From an uncultured Granulosicoccaceae bacterium (lineage in GTDB: Bacteria > Pseudomonadota > Gammaproteobacteria > CALCKW01), in assembly GCA_937965695.1 (NCBI GenBank), contig CALCKW010000049.1, forward strand, positions 24,189 through 88,188: 64,000 bases of DNA, in the 5' to 3' direction. The stretch's first letter is position 1; every line of letters starts with the position of its first letter. The notes below the pieces were generated by a model that searched no databases, had not been told where the DNA came from, and saw nothing but the letters and a program-made list of their open reading frames with translations. Of the stretch, positions 40,787 to 50,830 are shown piece by piece. Position numbers and translations under genes: made by a program.

Positions 40787-41698
40787 ATGAATACTTCAAA
40801 TTTAGAGATACTCAACACGCTTGCCCAAACCATTGATCGCCATCAAGAGGGTGCACTGGTCACGCTCGTGGCAACAGAAGGCTCATCACCACGGCCTGTG
40901 GGCTCTCAAATGTTTATCGATGCAGATGGCACACGCAGCGGTGTGCTTTCGAGTGGGTGCATTGAAGCTGCTATTACGGAACAAGCTTTAGAAGCACTGC
41001 AAGCTAAACAGTCTCGCTTGTTACGCTATGGCAAGGGCTCACCTTGGATAGATCTACAACTACCTTGCGGCGCAGGAATTGATATCCATATCGCCGTCAA
41101 TCACGACAAAAACCTTGTCGACCGAACCCGCCAACAACTATCTCAGCGAAAACCTGTCACCTGGGCTCTTCGACCAGATAATTTGCAATGGGTGCACGCA
41201 GGTGGTGCCGAGAAACCTGAGGCCATCTTGCGCTATGCGCCAGAGCGGCTTCTAGTAGTCGCCGGTCGCGGGCCTGCATTGTCTAGTTTGGCCGCTATTG
41301 CCAGTCAATGTGAGATCGCTGTGCAAAGTATCTCACCCGAGCAAGATGACTTGGATGCAGCACTTCCATTTTGCCGCAGCATACAATTGCTTAAACACCC
41401 TAACGACTTTAAAGCACCCAAGCTTGACCGGTGGAGTGGCGCCGTCCTGCTCTTCCACGACCACGATTGGGAACCTACGATATTAGCCCAATTGCTCAAA
41501 ACCGATGCCGTGTATCTCGCAGCATTAGGCAGCCCACAGAGCCACCAGCGGCGCTGTGAATTACTGAGAGAAATGCATTTAAGTGATGATTCAATAGCGC
41601 GCTTGAAAGGGCCTGCCGGCCTCAATATCGGGGCGCGTTCTCCGGCAGAAATAGCCCTGTCAATCGTTGCAGAATTTGTTCAAACGCTAGGTCAGTGA
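40787..41698 (+). CDS. XdhC/CoxI-family protein
   Basis: 303 aa; ALVTLVATEGSSPRPVGSQMFI...GVLSSGCIEAAI...LPCGAGIDIHI. Confidence 0.9.
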   Translation: MNTSNLEILNTLAQTIDRHQEGALVTLVATEGSSPRPVGSQMFIDADGTRSGVLSSGCIEAAITEQALEALQAKQSRLLRYGKGSPWIDLQLPCGAGIDIHIAVNHDKNLVDRTRQQLSQRKPVTWALRPDNLQWVHAGGAEKPEAILRYAPERLLVVAGRGPALSSLAAIASQCEIAVQSISPEQDDLDAALPFCRSIQLLKHPNDFKAPKLDRWSGAVLLFHDHDWEPTILAQLLKTDAVYLAALGSPQSHQRRCELLREMHLSDDSIARLKGPAGLNIGARSPAEIALSIVAEFVQTLGQ

Positions 41699-41748
41699 AG
41701 CACCGACGATTACCCAATAGAACACACTTTGACGCGACAGACTTTGAT

Positions 41749-42669
41749 TCAAAATATCGAAGACTGCGTGCGCGTTGTGACAGCTTCCAGTACCTTAATA
41801 CCTTGGTAGGAATTACCTTTTTCGTTGAGTTTAGGACTCCACACAGCAATGCTATATTTACCGGGGTGCACCGCCGCAATCCCGCCACCTACCCCGCTTT
41901 TTCCTGGCAAACCCACGCGGAAAGCAAACTCACCTGCTTCATCGTAAAAACCGCACATTTGCATGATCGAGTTTATTCTTCTGGCCCGCTGTGAACTCAC
42001 CACCTGCTTCTCAGTAACAGGGCATTTGCCCTCATTAGCTAGGAATAGAAATGTCTGAGCCAATTCACTGCACGTCATCTCAATGGAGCAAAGATGGAAA
42101 TAAACATCCAACACGGTATCGACATCATTGTTTAGATTACCAAATCCTTTGCAGAGATTGGCCAAGGAATAATTTTTAAAGCCTGTTCTCTTTTCCGATT
42201 CAAACACACGAGGACAGTAGTCTATTTTTTTATGACCCGATATTTCTCGAACAAAATTGAGTATGTCTTTTTTCGGGTTAGCTAATTGGGTGATTAGCGC
42301 ATCACAAACAACAATAGCACCTGCATTTATTAAGGGATTTCGCGGGAAACCCTGCTCATACTCGAGTTGCACGAGAGAATTAAACGCGGTGCCAGAGGGC
42401 TCAACGCCAACGCGTGTCCATAGATTCTCACCCATAACCTGCAGCGCAAAGGTCAAAGACAAAACTTTTGAAACGCTCTGTATCGAGAACTTTTCCTCGC
42501 TGTTCCCCCAACTATAGCGATTACCACCAACCGTCATCAGGTGCACGCCAAGCTTATTGGCATCAACGCCCGCCAGTTCGGGAATGTAGGATGCAACTCT
42601 ACCCGGGTTGTCTAAGGTCTCTAGCTCAGACGTAATGTCATCGATGATCTGTTGATAATTAGTCTGCAT
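41749..42669 (-). CDS. glsA: Glutaminase
   Basis: 306 aa; FSIQSVSKVLSLTFAL, RNPLINAGAIVVCDAL, GLPGKSGVGGGI. Confidence 0.95.
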   Translation of the reverse strand: MQTNYQQIIDDITSELETLDNPGRVASYIPELAGVDANKLGVHLMTVGGNRYSWGNSEEKFSIQSVSKVLSLTFALQVMGENLWTRVGVEPSGTAFNSLVQLEYEQGFPRNPLINAGAIVVCDALITQLANPKKDILNFVREISGHKKIDYCPRVFESEKRTGFKNYSLANLCKGFGNLNNDVDTVLDVYFHLCSIEMTCSELAQTFLFLANEGKCPVTEKQVVSSQRARRINSIMQMCGFYDEAGEFAFRVGLPGKSGVGGGIAAVHPGKYSIAVWSPKLNEKGNSYQGIKVLEAVTTRTQSSIF

Positions 42670-42722
42670 TTTTAATCTTTATCCATGGCCTAGAAGTACG
42701 AGTTCAAAGCAATCAAGCTCAG

Positions 42723-44144
42723 CTAAGGCTCAAACGGTAAGCCTTCAAAGTCAAAAAGATTGCCGCTGTCCTCAGGCTTAATGACACGCATGACTTTGAT
42801 CAATTGGTCGGCAATATAGTCAGGCTTGTTTAACTGCTGCTCAGTTAACCCCTTTTGAAAAGGCGCGGATAAAGCTGTGTCAGTTGTGCCGGGCTGCAAG
42901 CCCACTACCTTGACGGGTCGCCGAGTATTTCTGCATTCGATGGCGAAGTTTTTTATCAACATATGCAGTGCTGCTTTGCTGGTACGGTAGGCATGCCAAC
43001 CACCGAGTCTATTGTCGCTGATACTACCGACTCGCGCCGAAAGGATGCCCACCGTCATGGGATATTTTTTATCCGCTCGCAACATCAGCTGCTTGAGCAA
43101 CAACGCCGGCCCGACCGCATTGACATCAAAAGCGAAATGCAGATGTTCTCGACCTAGGCTTTTGAAGGTTTTTTCCGGTTTGGTGTTTTGATCATGCAAC
43201 CAACCTGTGGCAACAAACACCCAGTCGAATTGAAGCGCTGGCGCAAGCTTCTGTAGAGCCGCGTCAATACTCTCATCGCATGCCAGATCTATCGTGATAT
43301 CAGTCACGTCGCCTTTGAGTGTCGATAGCTTATCAATATCTCGCGCCAGACGAACCAACTGCATCTGCGGATTCAATTCTAACAGGCGCTGACAGTAAGC
43401 TTGGCCAATCCCGCCACTGGCCCCTACGACTAACGCACTTTGAGGCATTCGTTGTTGATCACCAGAACGTGTCGCTAAAATTGAACTCGATTGCACGCCA
43501 TCGCGAGAGAACCGAGTGACGGCTCGGTCAGGTTTTGCGTAGCTCAGGTGGCCAAGTAGTTGAGTCTGGTGATAGGTATCTAAGCTGCTAACCGCAACTG
43601 ATTCTGCTCGTTCAAGCGAGATATAACCATCTTCTGCAACGATGTTGTCGGGAAGTTCAATACTGACTATTTCACCAATGACAAAAGTGGTGCGGTTGAT
43701 GTCAAAGGCGTGTTGCTCACGAAACTCCAAGCCCAACTTAATACGGGACTGCTGCACGAATGGCGCGGCAAATTTTTCTTGCCACTGTTCAGTCAAACCG
43801 GTCTCATCGAACTCGGATACATCGTCTGGATAGCGTGCTGAGCTTTGATGCGCTAGCTCAAAAATACCGGTATGTACATGATTTAGCGTATACACACCCG
43901 TGCTCAGGATATTCTCCAATGTACCGCGCGGGACCGTATGGGGTCGCATCACCATTCCCACCAAAGCGGGATTGGCACCTAGGTGCACCACGGACGAAAC
44001 AATCGACAAATTACTTTTGCCATTTCCATTGGCCGTTCCCACCATGTTGGCGCTTTTAAAACCCGACAGAGAATTGATGAACAGCACTCGGAAACGATCA
44101 TCCAGAGCATCGATGTCAGATTTATTGAGCTTCATAGGATTCAA
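42723..44144 (-). CDS. Fusion protein: N-terminal flavin reductase-like (FMN split-barrel) domain + C-terminal SDR (C-factor-like)
   Basis: 473 aa single ORF; N-term LGANPALVGMVMRPHTVPRGTLENILSTGVYTLNHV; C-term SALVVGASGGIGQAYCQRLLE...WHAYRTSKAALHMLIKN. Confidence 0.88.
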   Translation of the reverse strand: MNPMKLNKSDIDALDDRFRVLFINSLSGFKSANMVGTANGNGKSNLSIVSSVVHLGANPALVGMVMRPHTVPRGTLENILSTGVYTLNHVHTGIFELAHQSSARYPDDVSEFDETGLTEQWQEKFAAPFVQQSRIKLGLEFREQHAFDINRTTFVIGEIVSIELPDNIVAEDGYISLERAESVAVSSLDTYHQTQLLGHLSYAKPDRAVTRFSRDGVQSSSILATRSGDQQRMPQSALVVGASGGIGQAYCQRLLELNPQMQLVRLARDIDKLSTLKGDVTDITIDLACDESIDAALQKLAPALQFDWVFVATGWLHDQNTKPEKTFKSLGREHLHFAFDVNAVGPALLLKQLMLRADKKYPMTVGILSARVGSISDNRLGGWHAYRTSKAALHMLIKNFAIECRNTRRPVKVVGLQPGTTDTALSAPFQKGLTEQQLNKPDYIADQLIKVMRVIKPEDSGNLFDFEGLPFEP

Positions 44145-44206
44145 CCACGGTTAAAAGTGACGGCCAGAGTACGGCCAATGTTCAGGCAGTGTTTGTACTG
44201 CCGAAG

Positions 44207-44722
44207 CTACTCGCTTTGATCCACAAATATTAAATTATCTGTGTTGAATCCGCGCTGTGCGGCTGCTGCAATAAAGCGTTCCATCAACGCGGGTTGAACT
44301 GTAGGTGTTCTAGACAAAAACCACAGATAGTCCAGATCAGGCCCAGAGACAAAAGCGTATTGATAGTTTTCTTGGTCCAACTCAAACACGGCATAAGAGC
44401 CATAAAAAGGCCCAAAGAAAGATACTTTAAGAAAACCCTCGTCTTTCGCGTCAACGAAATATGCCTTGCCCTGCGCGTCTTGCCACTTTTGCTTCTTTTC
44501 TGAATAACCGCGATTAAGAACAGATACCCCGCCATCAGAGCGAAGTGAATATTCTGCTGAAACGTTACTCAGCCCGCGCTCGAAGCGATGGTCAAGCCGC
44601 GCTATCTCAAACCATTTACCCAGATAGCGATCTAACTCGAAGTTTTCTACTGGCTTCACTTGCTCCGGCAAACTAGTACAACCGACGAGTAACAAGCAAC
44701 ACAATGCAATCAATTTTTTCAC
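44207..44722 (-). CDS. Bacterial lipocalin (Blc-like) lipoprotein
   Basis: 171 aa; LLVGCTSLPEQVKPVENFELDRYLGKWFEIARLDHRFERGLSNVSAEYSLR. Confidence 0.93.
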   Translation of the reverse strand: MKKLIALCCLLLVGCTSLPEQVKPVENFELDRYLGKWFEIARLDHRFERGLSNVSAEYSLRSDGGVSVLNRGYSEKKQKWQDAQGKAYFVDAKDEGFLKVSFFGPFYGSYAVFELDQENYQYAFVSGPDLDYLWFLSRTPTVQPALMERFIAAAAQRGFNTDNLIFVDQSE

Positions 44723-44820
44723 AGTATTTAGCTGACCTTAATAATGAAAATAAATGTTAGTGTGCGATGATGAACGAAAAACAAAAACTTTTCGCAAATA
44801 AATTCAAGCAAGCTATTGCC

Positions 44821-45063
44821 TCAATTTTTTTGCCAACCTTGGGCCCAGCATGCAGTATCTTTTAGGTCTCGCCATTGAATAGGGAATTTATTTTTGCTCA
44901 TCACAGACTCAATCATACAAGTCAGCACGCTGCCATCTTCGTCATATTCCACATCAGTAACAATAAAGTGCAGTTGTTTAGCAACTGGCTGTAAGGCTGT
45001 CCATTTGCTGTTCAATAGTTTTTTAGGATGGATTTTATTCACCGGCGTACACCTTGACTGCAA
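44821..45063 (-). CDS. TIGR02450-like Trp-rich small protein
   Basis: 80 aa; NKIHPKKLLNSKWTALQPVAKQLHFIVTDVEYDEDGSV...IQWRDLKDTACWAQGWQKN; start may be the GTG at 45042. Confidence 0.87.
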   Translation of the reverse strand: MQSRCTPVNKIHPKKLLNSKWTALQPVAKQLHFIVTDVEYDEDGSVLTCMIESVMSKNKFPIQWRDLKDTACWAQGWQKN

Positions 45064-45174
45064 TCACTTTTTAAGACCACGACGAGCAGTATCAGGTTCC
45101 CAATACTAAGTGATAATCTAACACGATCAAATGCGGGCTGCGCGATCAAGTCATGGACTATACAGCACAAAAAA

Positions 45175-45657
45175 TCACGAAAGCTCTTTTTCAAATCTCC
45201 AGGTTTCCAATCGAAAGACCCCCGATGGTGTATCTAAGTTTTCAGTCATTTTTCCGACATTGCACCAGCCACTTTTTTGGTAAAAGCGTTCTGCCCTCGC
45301 GTTTCCGATAGCACAAGCCAACCAAGCCTTTTTAACACCCGCTCCCCGCAGCCTAAACTCGGCGTCAGTCATGAGCGCAGCTGCAGCACCTGTGCCTTTT
45401 GCAGCACTTGAAACAAACAGCTGTTGCAACTCTTCGTCCACGACATAACACAGACCGGTGGGCGATCCTAAGTCGCCACAAACTCGAAGAATTGGCCGAT
45501 TCTGGTGAACACGATCCAAAAAAGATTCATACGTTCGCAGCTCCACTAAGGTGTTAGGCACAATCGTCGCGTGCGCCTCATGCCAACTTTTCCACCAAAG
45601 ACTAGCAATTGCCGGTATCTCTGCTGAATCGGCAAATCTGATTATCGTGTTTAACAT
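45175..45657 (-). CDS. GNAT acetyltransferase
   Basis: 160 aa; VSSAAKGTGAAAALMTDAEFRLRGAGVKKAWLACAIGNARAERFYQKSGW. Confidence 0.88.
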   Translation of the reverse strand: MLNTIIRFADSAEIPAIASLWWKSWHEAHATIVPNTLVELRTYESFLDRVHQNRPILRVCGDLGSPTGLCYVVDEELQQLFVSSAAKGTGAAAALMTDAEFRLRGAGVKKAWLACAIGNARAERFYQKSGWCNVGKMTENLDTPSGVFRLETWRFEKELS

Positions 45658-45783
45658 CTTTTAACGCTCGAAATACAATCATCAATTGCTTGGGTCACAA
45701 CACTGACGCCAGCTTTCTGCTCATCGAGTAAATACCATTTTGCTGAGAACAATTTCACGCGTTAGCCGATGAGCGATACACCA

Positions 45784-46014
45784 TCAAAACCTCCGATTTC
45801 TCACGTGGTTCTTCGCTAGTCGCTCATTGCCTCTTTTAAAGTTACCCGTCAACCGAGCCATCAGCTGCTGTAAGTCAGAAAAATCACCGAGTTCAAGCGC
45901 TTCTTTAAATTCCCTCGCTTGTTCACCACGCAAGACAACAGCCTTTTTATCGTGATGGAACAGATGAAACTCGTCTCGATATACTTTAAAAGAAAACCCT
46001 AAATCATCTGGCAT
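45784..46014 (-). CDS. Small hypothetical protein
   Basis: 76 aa ORF with plausible composition; no family recognised. Confidence 0.5.
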   Translation of the reverse strand: MPDDLGFSFKVYRDEFHLFHHDKKAVVLRGEQAREFKEALELGDFSDLQQLMARLTGNFKRGNERLAKNHVRNRRF

Positions 46015-46041
46015 TTAAAAATTATCCTGTGCATGATTTAG

Positions 46042-46323
46042 CTATGTTCGTTTGCCCAAAAAACGCATACTTACCTTGTATGCTTGGTAAGCAACAGTCG
46101 CTGCAACAGTGCCTCCGAATAGCTGAGCAATGGGCCACATGGAAGCACCTCCTCCTTGATAGGGAAGATAATATTCGCTAAAAAGAATAAACAACAGCAA
46201 CACGAACCAAGGGACCGCAGCGGCGGCGATACCTGTGAATTTCGATCTAAATCGAAGTGCACACAGCACTCCCCATAAAGCCGATGGAACAACGAGTGCA
46301 GTCCAAGCAAGTAGCGCATCCAT
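46042..46323 (-). CDS. Small membrane protein, unknown function
   Basis: 93 aa with about 3 hydrophobic segments. Confidence 0.55.
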   Translation of the reverse strand: MDALLAWTALVVPSALWGVLCALRFRSKFTGIAAAAVPWFVLLLFILFSEYYLPYQGGGASMWPIAQLFGGTVAATVAYQAYKVSMRFLGKRT

Positions 46324-46500
46324 TTCGAATCCTTAGCAAATCATCTCTAAAAAAATGTTTCGACAAAGCACATGACACCCGCATATTAGCATCGACTGTC
46401 ACTGCAATTGTATGCGTTAGAAACCTTCCAGTTTTAAGGCCTCAGGTAATCAATCGGGGTATATATCTCCCGCCCAAAGAACTGATGCAATCCAATAAGC

Positions 46501-46668
46501 TTGGGTAACCTCAGATCAAGTCATACGCACACCGTCGACGCGCTAAATATGGCCCAGCCGCGTTGCGCATCTAGCCAATAGCGCCACAGTTGCCGTCGAT
46601 TCGCGCCTTGCTAAGTCCAATTTTTTCACACCGACTTTATGACCGGACTTATTCTGAGGCTCCTTAGG
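46501..46668 (-). repeat. MITE-like dispersed element, full copy B (168 bp)
   Basis: Reverse complement aligns end to end with 40594-40762; ~136/169 columns identical by hand, one 1-nt gap. Confidence 0.85.
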
Positions 46669-46830
46669 GCACATCCCAGGCACAGCCTAACTAGGTTTGA
46701 AACCAGCCATTTATTAGCACAGGCGACTACACGGCTAAAAAAAAGGCATCTTCGGGTATTTTTTCAAATATCCTGCCCTTTTTCGGGCAATATACTTAAC
46801 AAAAACTTGCCTGATACCTATATTAGCCAC

Positions 46831-47103
46831 ATGTCCCAAGAACAAATCCCAGAAGAGCTACTGCAACACTTGTGTTACAGCAGCCGACTCACAGCCCACG
46901 AAGCACGCAATCTCGTTGCGGAGGTGCTCGCCTATTACGGCGAGACCACTGAGGCCTTTGTGCGTCGTCGTCACTTAGAACTGCAATCCCAGGGACACAA
47001 CAACAAAAACATATTTCAGCAACTCCTTTTGGAGCTGCAACAGCGTCGGTTTCCCGCGGCGCAACTCAGCGAACGACAGATCAGACGGATGATCTACGGC
47101 TGA
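46831..47103 (+). CDS. Small conserved-looking hypothetical upstream of glmS
   Basis: 90 aa from MSQEQIPEELLQHLCYSS; the longer ORF start at 46639 lies inside repeat copy B and is rejected. Confidence 0.65.
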   Translation: MSQEQIPEELLQHLCYSSRLTAHEARNLVAEVLAYYGETTEAFVRRRHLELQSQGHNNKNIFQQLLLELQQRRFPAAQLSERQIRRMIYG

Positions 47104-47137
47104 TAAATCTGACCCGTGTGATAGAGGAAAAAATATT

Positions 47138-48967
47138 ATGTGTGGCATCATCGCCTATACAGGCACCCAGCAAGCAGCTCCCATTTTGATGGACGGCCTA
47201 CGTCGCCTCGCCTACCGCGGTTATGACTCCGCTGGTGTGGTGGTACAGAATCGAAGCAAGCTCAAGGCCCTAAGAGCAGCGGGAAAGTTAGAAAACTTGG
47301 CAGCACGCAAACCTGAGTCAATCAAAGGAACTTGCGGCATGGGCCACACCCGCTGGGCGACACACGGCGAAGCCACCGAAGCTAACGCGCACCCTCACCT
47401 CAGCAACGATCAACGTGTGGCAATTATTCATAATGGCATTATTGAAAATGCAGACCAGCTGCGCACCAGACTTTCAAACGAAGGTGTTGAGTTTTTGTCT
47501 GAGACGGATTCCGAGGTGCTGGCGCATCTGATTCGCCGCGAGCTCGATTCGGCAGAAAATCTGCTGGACGCTGTGTGTAATACACTAAAAATAATCCAAG
47601 GGACTTATGGCCTAGTTGTTATTGATTCAGAGCAACCGAACACGCTTGTCGCAGCACGGGCGGGTAGCCCTGTGGTTATTGGTATTGGCGAAAACGAGAT
47701 GCTCGTTGCTTCCGACACGACGGCGCTTGCCAGCCACACGCGAGAAGTCAGCCACCTGCTGGACGGCGATGTAGCGCTGATCACACCAAAAGGCATGCAA
47801 GTGCGATCACTCGATACTGGACTAAGAGAACCTCAAACAACACAACTGGATGAGCACACCGCTGAGACCGGACGGGGAGAATTTCCCAATTACATGCTTA
47901 AGGAGATTTTCGAGCAACCCGAATCTCTTGCGCGTACCTTGGGTGGCAGACTTGATAAACGCTTTAACACTGTCCGACTTGGCGGCTTAAACGTCAGTGC
48001 TCGCGAACTCTTAGACGTGCGCGCCGTAAAAATTCTTGGCTGCGGCACGGCCTATTATGCCGGTTTAAGCGGGGCGCACATGATCGAAAGCCTTGCTCGC
48101 CTATCCACCAGTGCAGAGCCAGCCGCTGAATTCAGATATCGCAACCCTGTTATCGAACGCGATGTTTTGTACGTTGTTGTTAGCCAAAGTGGTGAAACAT
48201 TTGACACCCTGGCCGCCACGCGCGAAATACAACGCAAAGGCGGACAAGTCATCGGCATCAATAACGTCGTGGGCAGCAGCTTGGCGCGCGAGGTCGACGG
48301 CGGTATTTACATGCACGCGGGTCCTGAAATATCTGTCGCTTCGACCAAAGCCTACACCAGCATGGTCGCAAGCCTTGCCTTGCTGGCGGTCTATCTAGGC
48401 CGCATTCGTGATCTATCACCCGAAGCCGGCGGTCAAATTATCTCAGCGCTAGAAGCGTTGCCAGCTCAAGTGACAGAGGTACTTTCGCAAAGCGAAGAGA
48501 TAGCCTCTGTCGCTGCTCAGGTCCAAAACGCTAAGAGCGCTTTCTTTATTGGCCGCGCCGCCGCCCACCCCATTGCGCTAGAGGGAGCGCTCAAGTTAAA
48601 AGAAATCGCTTACCTACACGCCGAAGCCTACCCAACATCCGAGCTAAAACACGGCCCGCTCGCCCTCATCGATGAAAACATGCCTACGGTGGCTGCACTC
48701 CCCAACGATGACCTATTAGATAAGTCGATAAGCTCACTGGCAGAGATTAACGCGCGCCGCGGTCCAATAGTCGTAATAACTAATGCCAATGATCCACGTA
48801 TCGAAAAGCTCGCCAGTCACATCGTTCGAGTCCCAGATACCCACGACGCGCTGCATCCTGTTTTGATGGCAGTTGCGCTCCAGCTATTTGCCTACCATGT
48901 AGCCAACGCACTGGGAAAAGACGTGGATCAACCGCGCAATTTGGCTAAAAGTGTGACAGTGGAGTGA
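47138..48967 (+). CDS. glmS: Glutamine--fructose-6-phosphate aminotransferase (isomerizing)
   Basis: 609 aa; MCGIIAYTGTQQAAPILMDGLRRLAYRGYDSAGV; C-terminus KDVDQPRNLAKSVTVE. Confidence 0.98.
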   Translation: MCGIIAYTGTQQAAPILMDGLRRLAYRGYDSAGVVVQNRSKLKALRAAGKLENLAARKPESIKGTCGMGHTRWATHGEATEANAHPHLSNDQRVAIIHNGIIENADQLRTRLSNEGVEFLSETDSEVLAHLIRRELDSAENLLDAVCNTLKIIQGTYGLVVIDSEQPNTLVAARAGSPVVIGIGENEMLVASDTTALASHTREVSHLLDGDVALITPKGMQVRSLDTGLREPQTTQLDEHTAETGRGEFPNYMLKEIFEQPESLARTLGGRLDKRFNTVRLGGLNVSARELLDVRAVKILGCGTAYYAGLSGAHMIESLARLSTSAEPAAEFRYRNPVIERDVLYVVVSQSGETFDTLAATREIQRKGGQVIGINNVVGSSLAREVDGGIYMHAGPEISVASTKAYTSMVASLALLAVYLGRIRDLSPEAGGQIISALEALPAQVTEVLSQSEEIASVAAQVQNAKSAFFIGRAAAHPIALEGALKLKEIAYLHAEAYPTSELKHGPLALIDENMPTVAALPNDDLLDKSISSLAEINARRGPIVVITNANDPRIEKLASHIVRVPDTHDALHPVLMAVALQLFAYHVANALGKDVDQPRNLAKSVTVE

Positions 48968-49028
48968 AGAAACAACGGTACACCTAAGAGATGGAACGCC
49001 ATGTGCTTAATGCATCACTAATTAAGTC

Positions 49029-49652
49029 ATGGATGCCCTTATGTTCTGCGTACCTAAGCAAACTGCCGTCTTCGCCACGGTATTACTCGCCACTGCCACA
49101 ATGGTGGGGTGTACCGAGTCCAGTTCACCGCTAAGCGGCAGCTCGGCGTTTGGTGCCAACGCCTCATCCGTTGACACTTCAAGCACTTCTGAGGGTTCTG
49201 GAGAAGAGAATTCAGAGGAAGCCGCAGCACCAGAGGGCATTCCAGACGTAGGCACAAAAATCGCAGCCTTCAACAACTTCGAATTTGAGCCTTTTAGCAT
49301 CACGGAACAGACGGTCGTCTATATTTATGTCAGCAACCCATCGGCGCATCAGTTTGATGCGTGGTTGGTCGACGAAGTACAGCTAGACAGTTACCGAGAT
49401 GCTGTGGCAGCCTTGCCTGCATCCGCGCTGAGCACCCATCAAAATTACCAAGCTGACTATGGCATTGACCTTGCCCAGAGTCTTGGCGAAAACATCTACG
49501 TCAATTTCGACCTGCCCGCAGGTGACTACAGTATTCTGATCGACAACACTGACCTTGGCGACAACGAAACATTTAATGACGAGGCAGTCGATTACCAGTT
49601 TTCTGTGTACGTCAATGGAAGCGACCTAATCGCTTCAGATTCTGATGACTAA
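49029..49652 (+). CDS. Hypothetical lipoprotein with S/E-rich linker
   Basis: 207 aa; lipobox-like TMVGC followed by TESSSPLSG and acidic/Ser-rich linker. Confidence 0.65.
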   Translation: MDALMFCVPKQTAVFATVLLATATMVGCTESSSPLSGSSAFGANASSVDTSSTSEGSGEENSEEAAAPEGIPDVGTKIAAFNNFEFEPFSITEQTVVYIYVSNPSAHQFDAWLVDEVQLDSYRDAVAALPASALSTHQNYQADYGIDLAQSLGENIYVNFDLPAGDYSILIDNTDLGDNETFNDEAVDYQFSVYVNGSDLIASDSDD

Positions 49653-49765
49653 TGTAGCCACTTTTTAGATTAATAAAACAGAATGCATTGAATAAACAAT
49701 CACAAAAACTGGGTGGCGTGTAACGGCACAACGCGGGGAAAGTGGCACAGATAAGGCCAGTCGGT

Positions 49766-50359
49766 TCAGACTTGTTGGCGACCCTTAAAAGCATGCTGCA
49801 GTGTGCCACCGTCTAAAAATTCCAACTCCCCACCCATAGGCACACCTTGCGCTAGCCGGGTAACTGGCAACTGGACCGCACGAGCCATCTCAGTTATATA
49901 GTGCGCGGTTGTTTCGCCTTCTACCGTGCTAGAAGTTGCGATAATTAGCTCCTCCAGACCGGTTGCACTCAAGCGCTGCTGCAACACATCCAATCCCAAT
50001 TCTGCCGGACCAATACCATCCAAGGGTGACAACTGCCCCATCAAGACAAAATACAAGCCCTTAAATTCGGTTGCACGATCGATAGCCATCACATCAGAGG
50101 GCGATTCGACAATACACAACTTAGAGCCATCACGCTCGGCGTCTTGGCAGCGGTTGCAAATGGCTAATTCAGTGAACGTTCGACATCGCTCACAGTTTCC
50201 GATCTCTCGCATGGCGCGTTCCATCACCTGTGCCAGTTGTAGGCCACGAGATCTCTCGCGTTGCAATAAATGCATCGCCATGCGTTGTGCCGATTTGGGA
50301 CCCACGCCGGGTAATACACAAAAGCGATCCATCAGTTCGCCCAGCAAAGACTCGCGCAT
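49766..50359 (-). CDS. recR: Recombination protein RecR
   Basis: 197 aa; [13 protein letters not shown] Hh[23 protein letters not shown] Zn finger, Toprim [27 protein letters not shown]. Confidence 0.97.
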   Translation of the reverse strand: MRESLLGELMDRFCVLPGVGPKSAQRMAMHLLQRERSRGLQLAQVMERAMREIGNCERCRTFTELAICNRCQDAERDGSKLCIVESPSDVMAIDRATEFKGLYFVLMGQLSPLDGIGPAELGLDVLQQRLSATGLEELIIATSSTVEGETTAHYITEMARAVQLPVTRLAQGVPMGGELEFLDGGTLQHAFKGRQQV

Positions 50360-50388
50360 ATTTAAAATATCTCTCTGAGCGCTTCGCG

Positions 50389-50829
50389 CTATCGGTTAGC
50401 CATGGGGTGATCAGCGTTTAGCTGAAGCAGATCCCAACGATTGCCGTATAAATCCTCAAACACTGCGACCCAGCCGTAAGGTTGCTCAGCGGGCTCTCGA
50501 ACAAAGCGAACACCACGCTCACGCATCTGCTCGTAGTCACGCCAAAAATCGTCAGTATTGAGAAACAAAAAAACACGCCCCGCACCCTGAGCGCCAACCA
50601 CTTTTTCTTGCTCAGGTTTTGAAGCCTTGGCCAACAACAATGTGGCACCTGTGGAACCTGGAGGTGCAATGACCACCCAGCGTTTGTCCTGTTCGGGCTG
50701 GTAGGTGTCTTCGATAAGCTCGAAATTTAACACCCCAGTGTAAAACGCAATAGCTTCGTCGTAGTCGTGCACGACTAACGCAATATGCACAATTGACTGG
50801 CGCATTGGCGCTTGCGGTAGCAGCGACAC
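50389..50829 (-). CDS. VOC (glyoxalase/dioxygenase-fold) family protein
   Basis: 146 aa; [28 protein letters not shown]...[15 protein letters not shown]. Confidence 0.92.
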   Translation of the reverse strand: MSLLPQAPMRQSIVHIALVVHDYDEAIAFYTGVLNFELIEDTYQPEQDKRWVVIAPPGSTGATLLLAKASKPEQEKVVGAQGAGRVFLFLNTDDFWRDYEQMRERGVRFVREPAEQPYGWVAVFEDLYGNRWDLLQLNADHPMANR

Positions 50830-50830
50830 G

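Noticed and set aside
46639-47103. 154-aa ORF start upstream of the small glmS-linked gene
   Set aside because: N-terminal ~64 residues are encoded by repeat copy B; start reassigned to 46831
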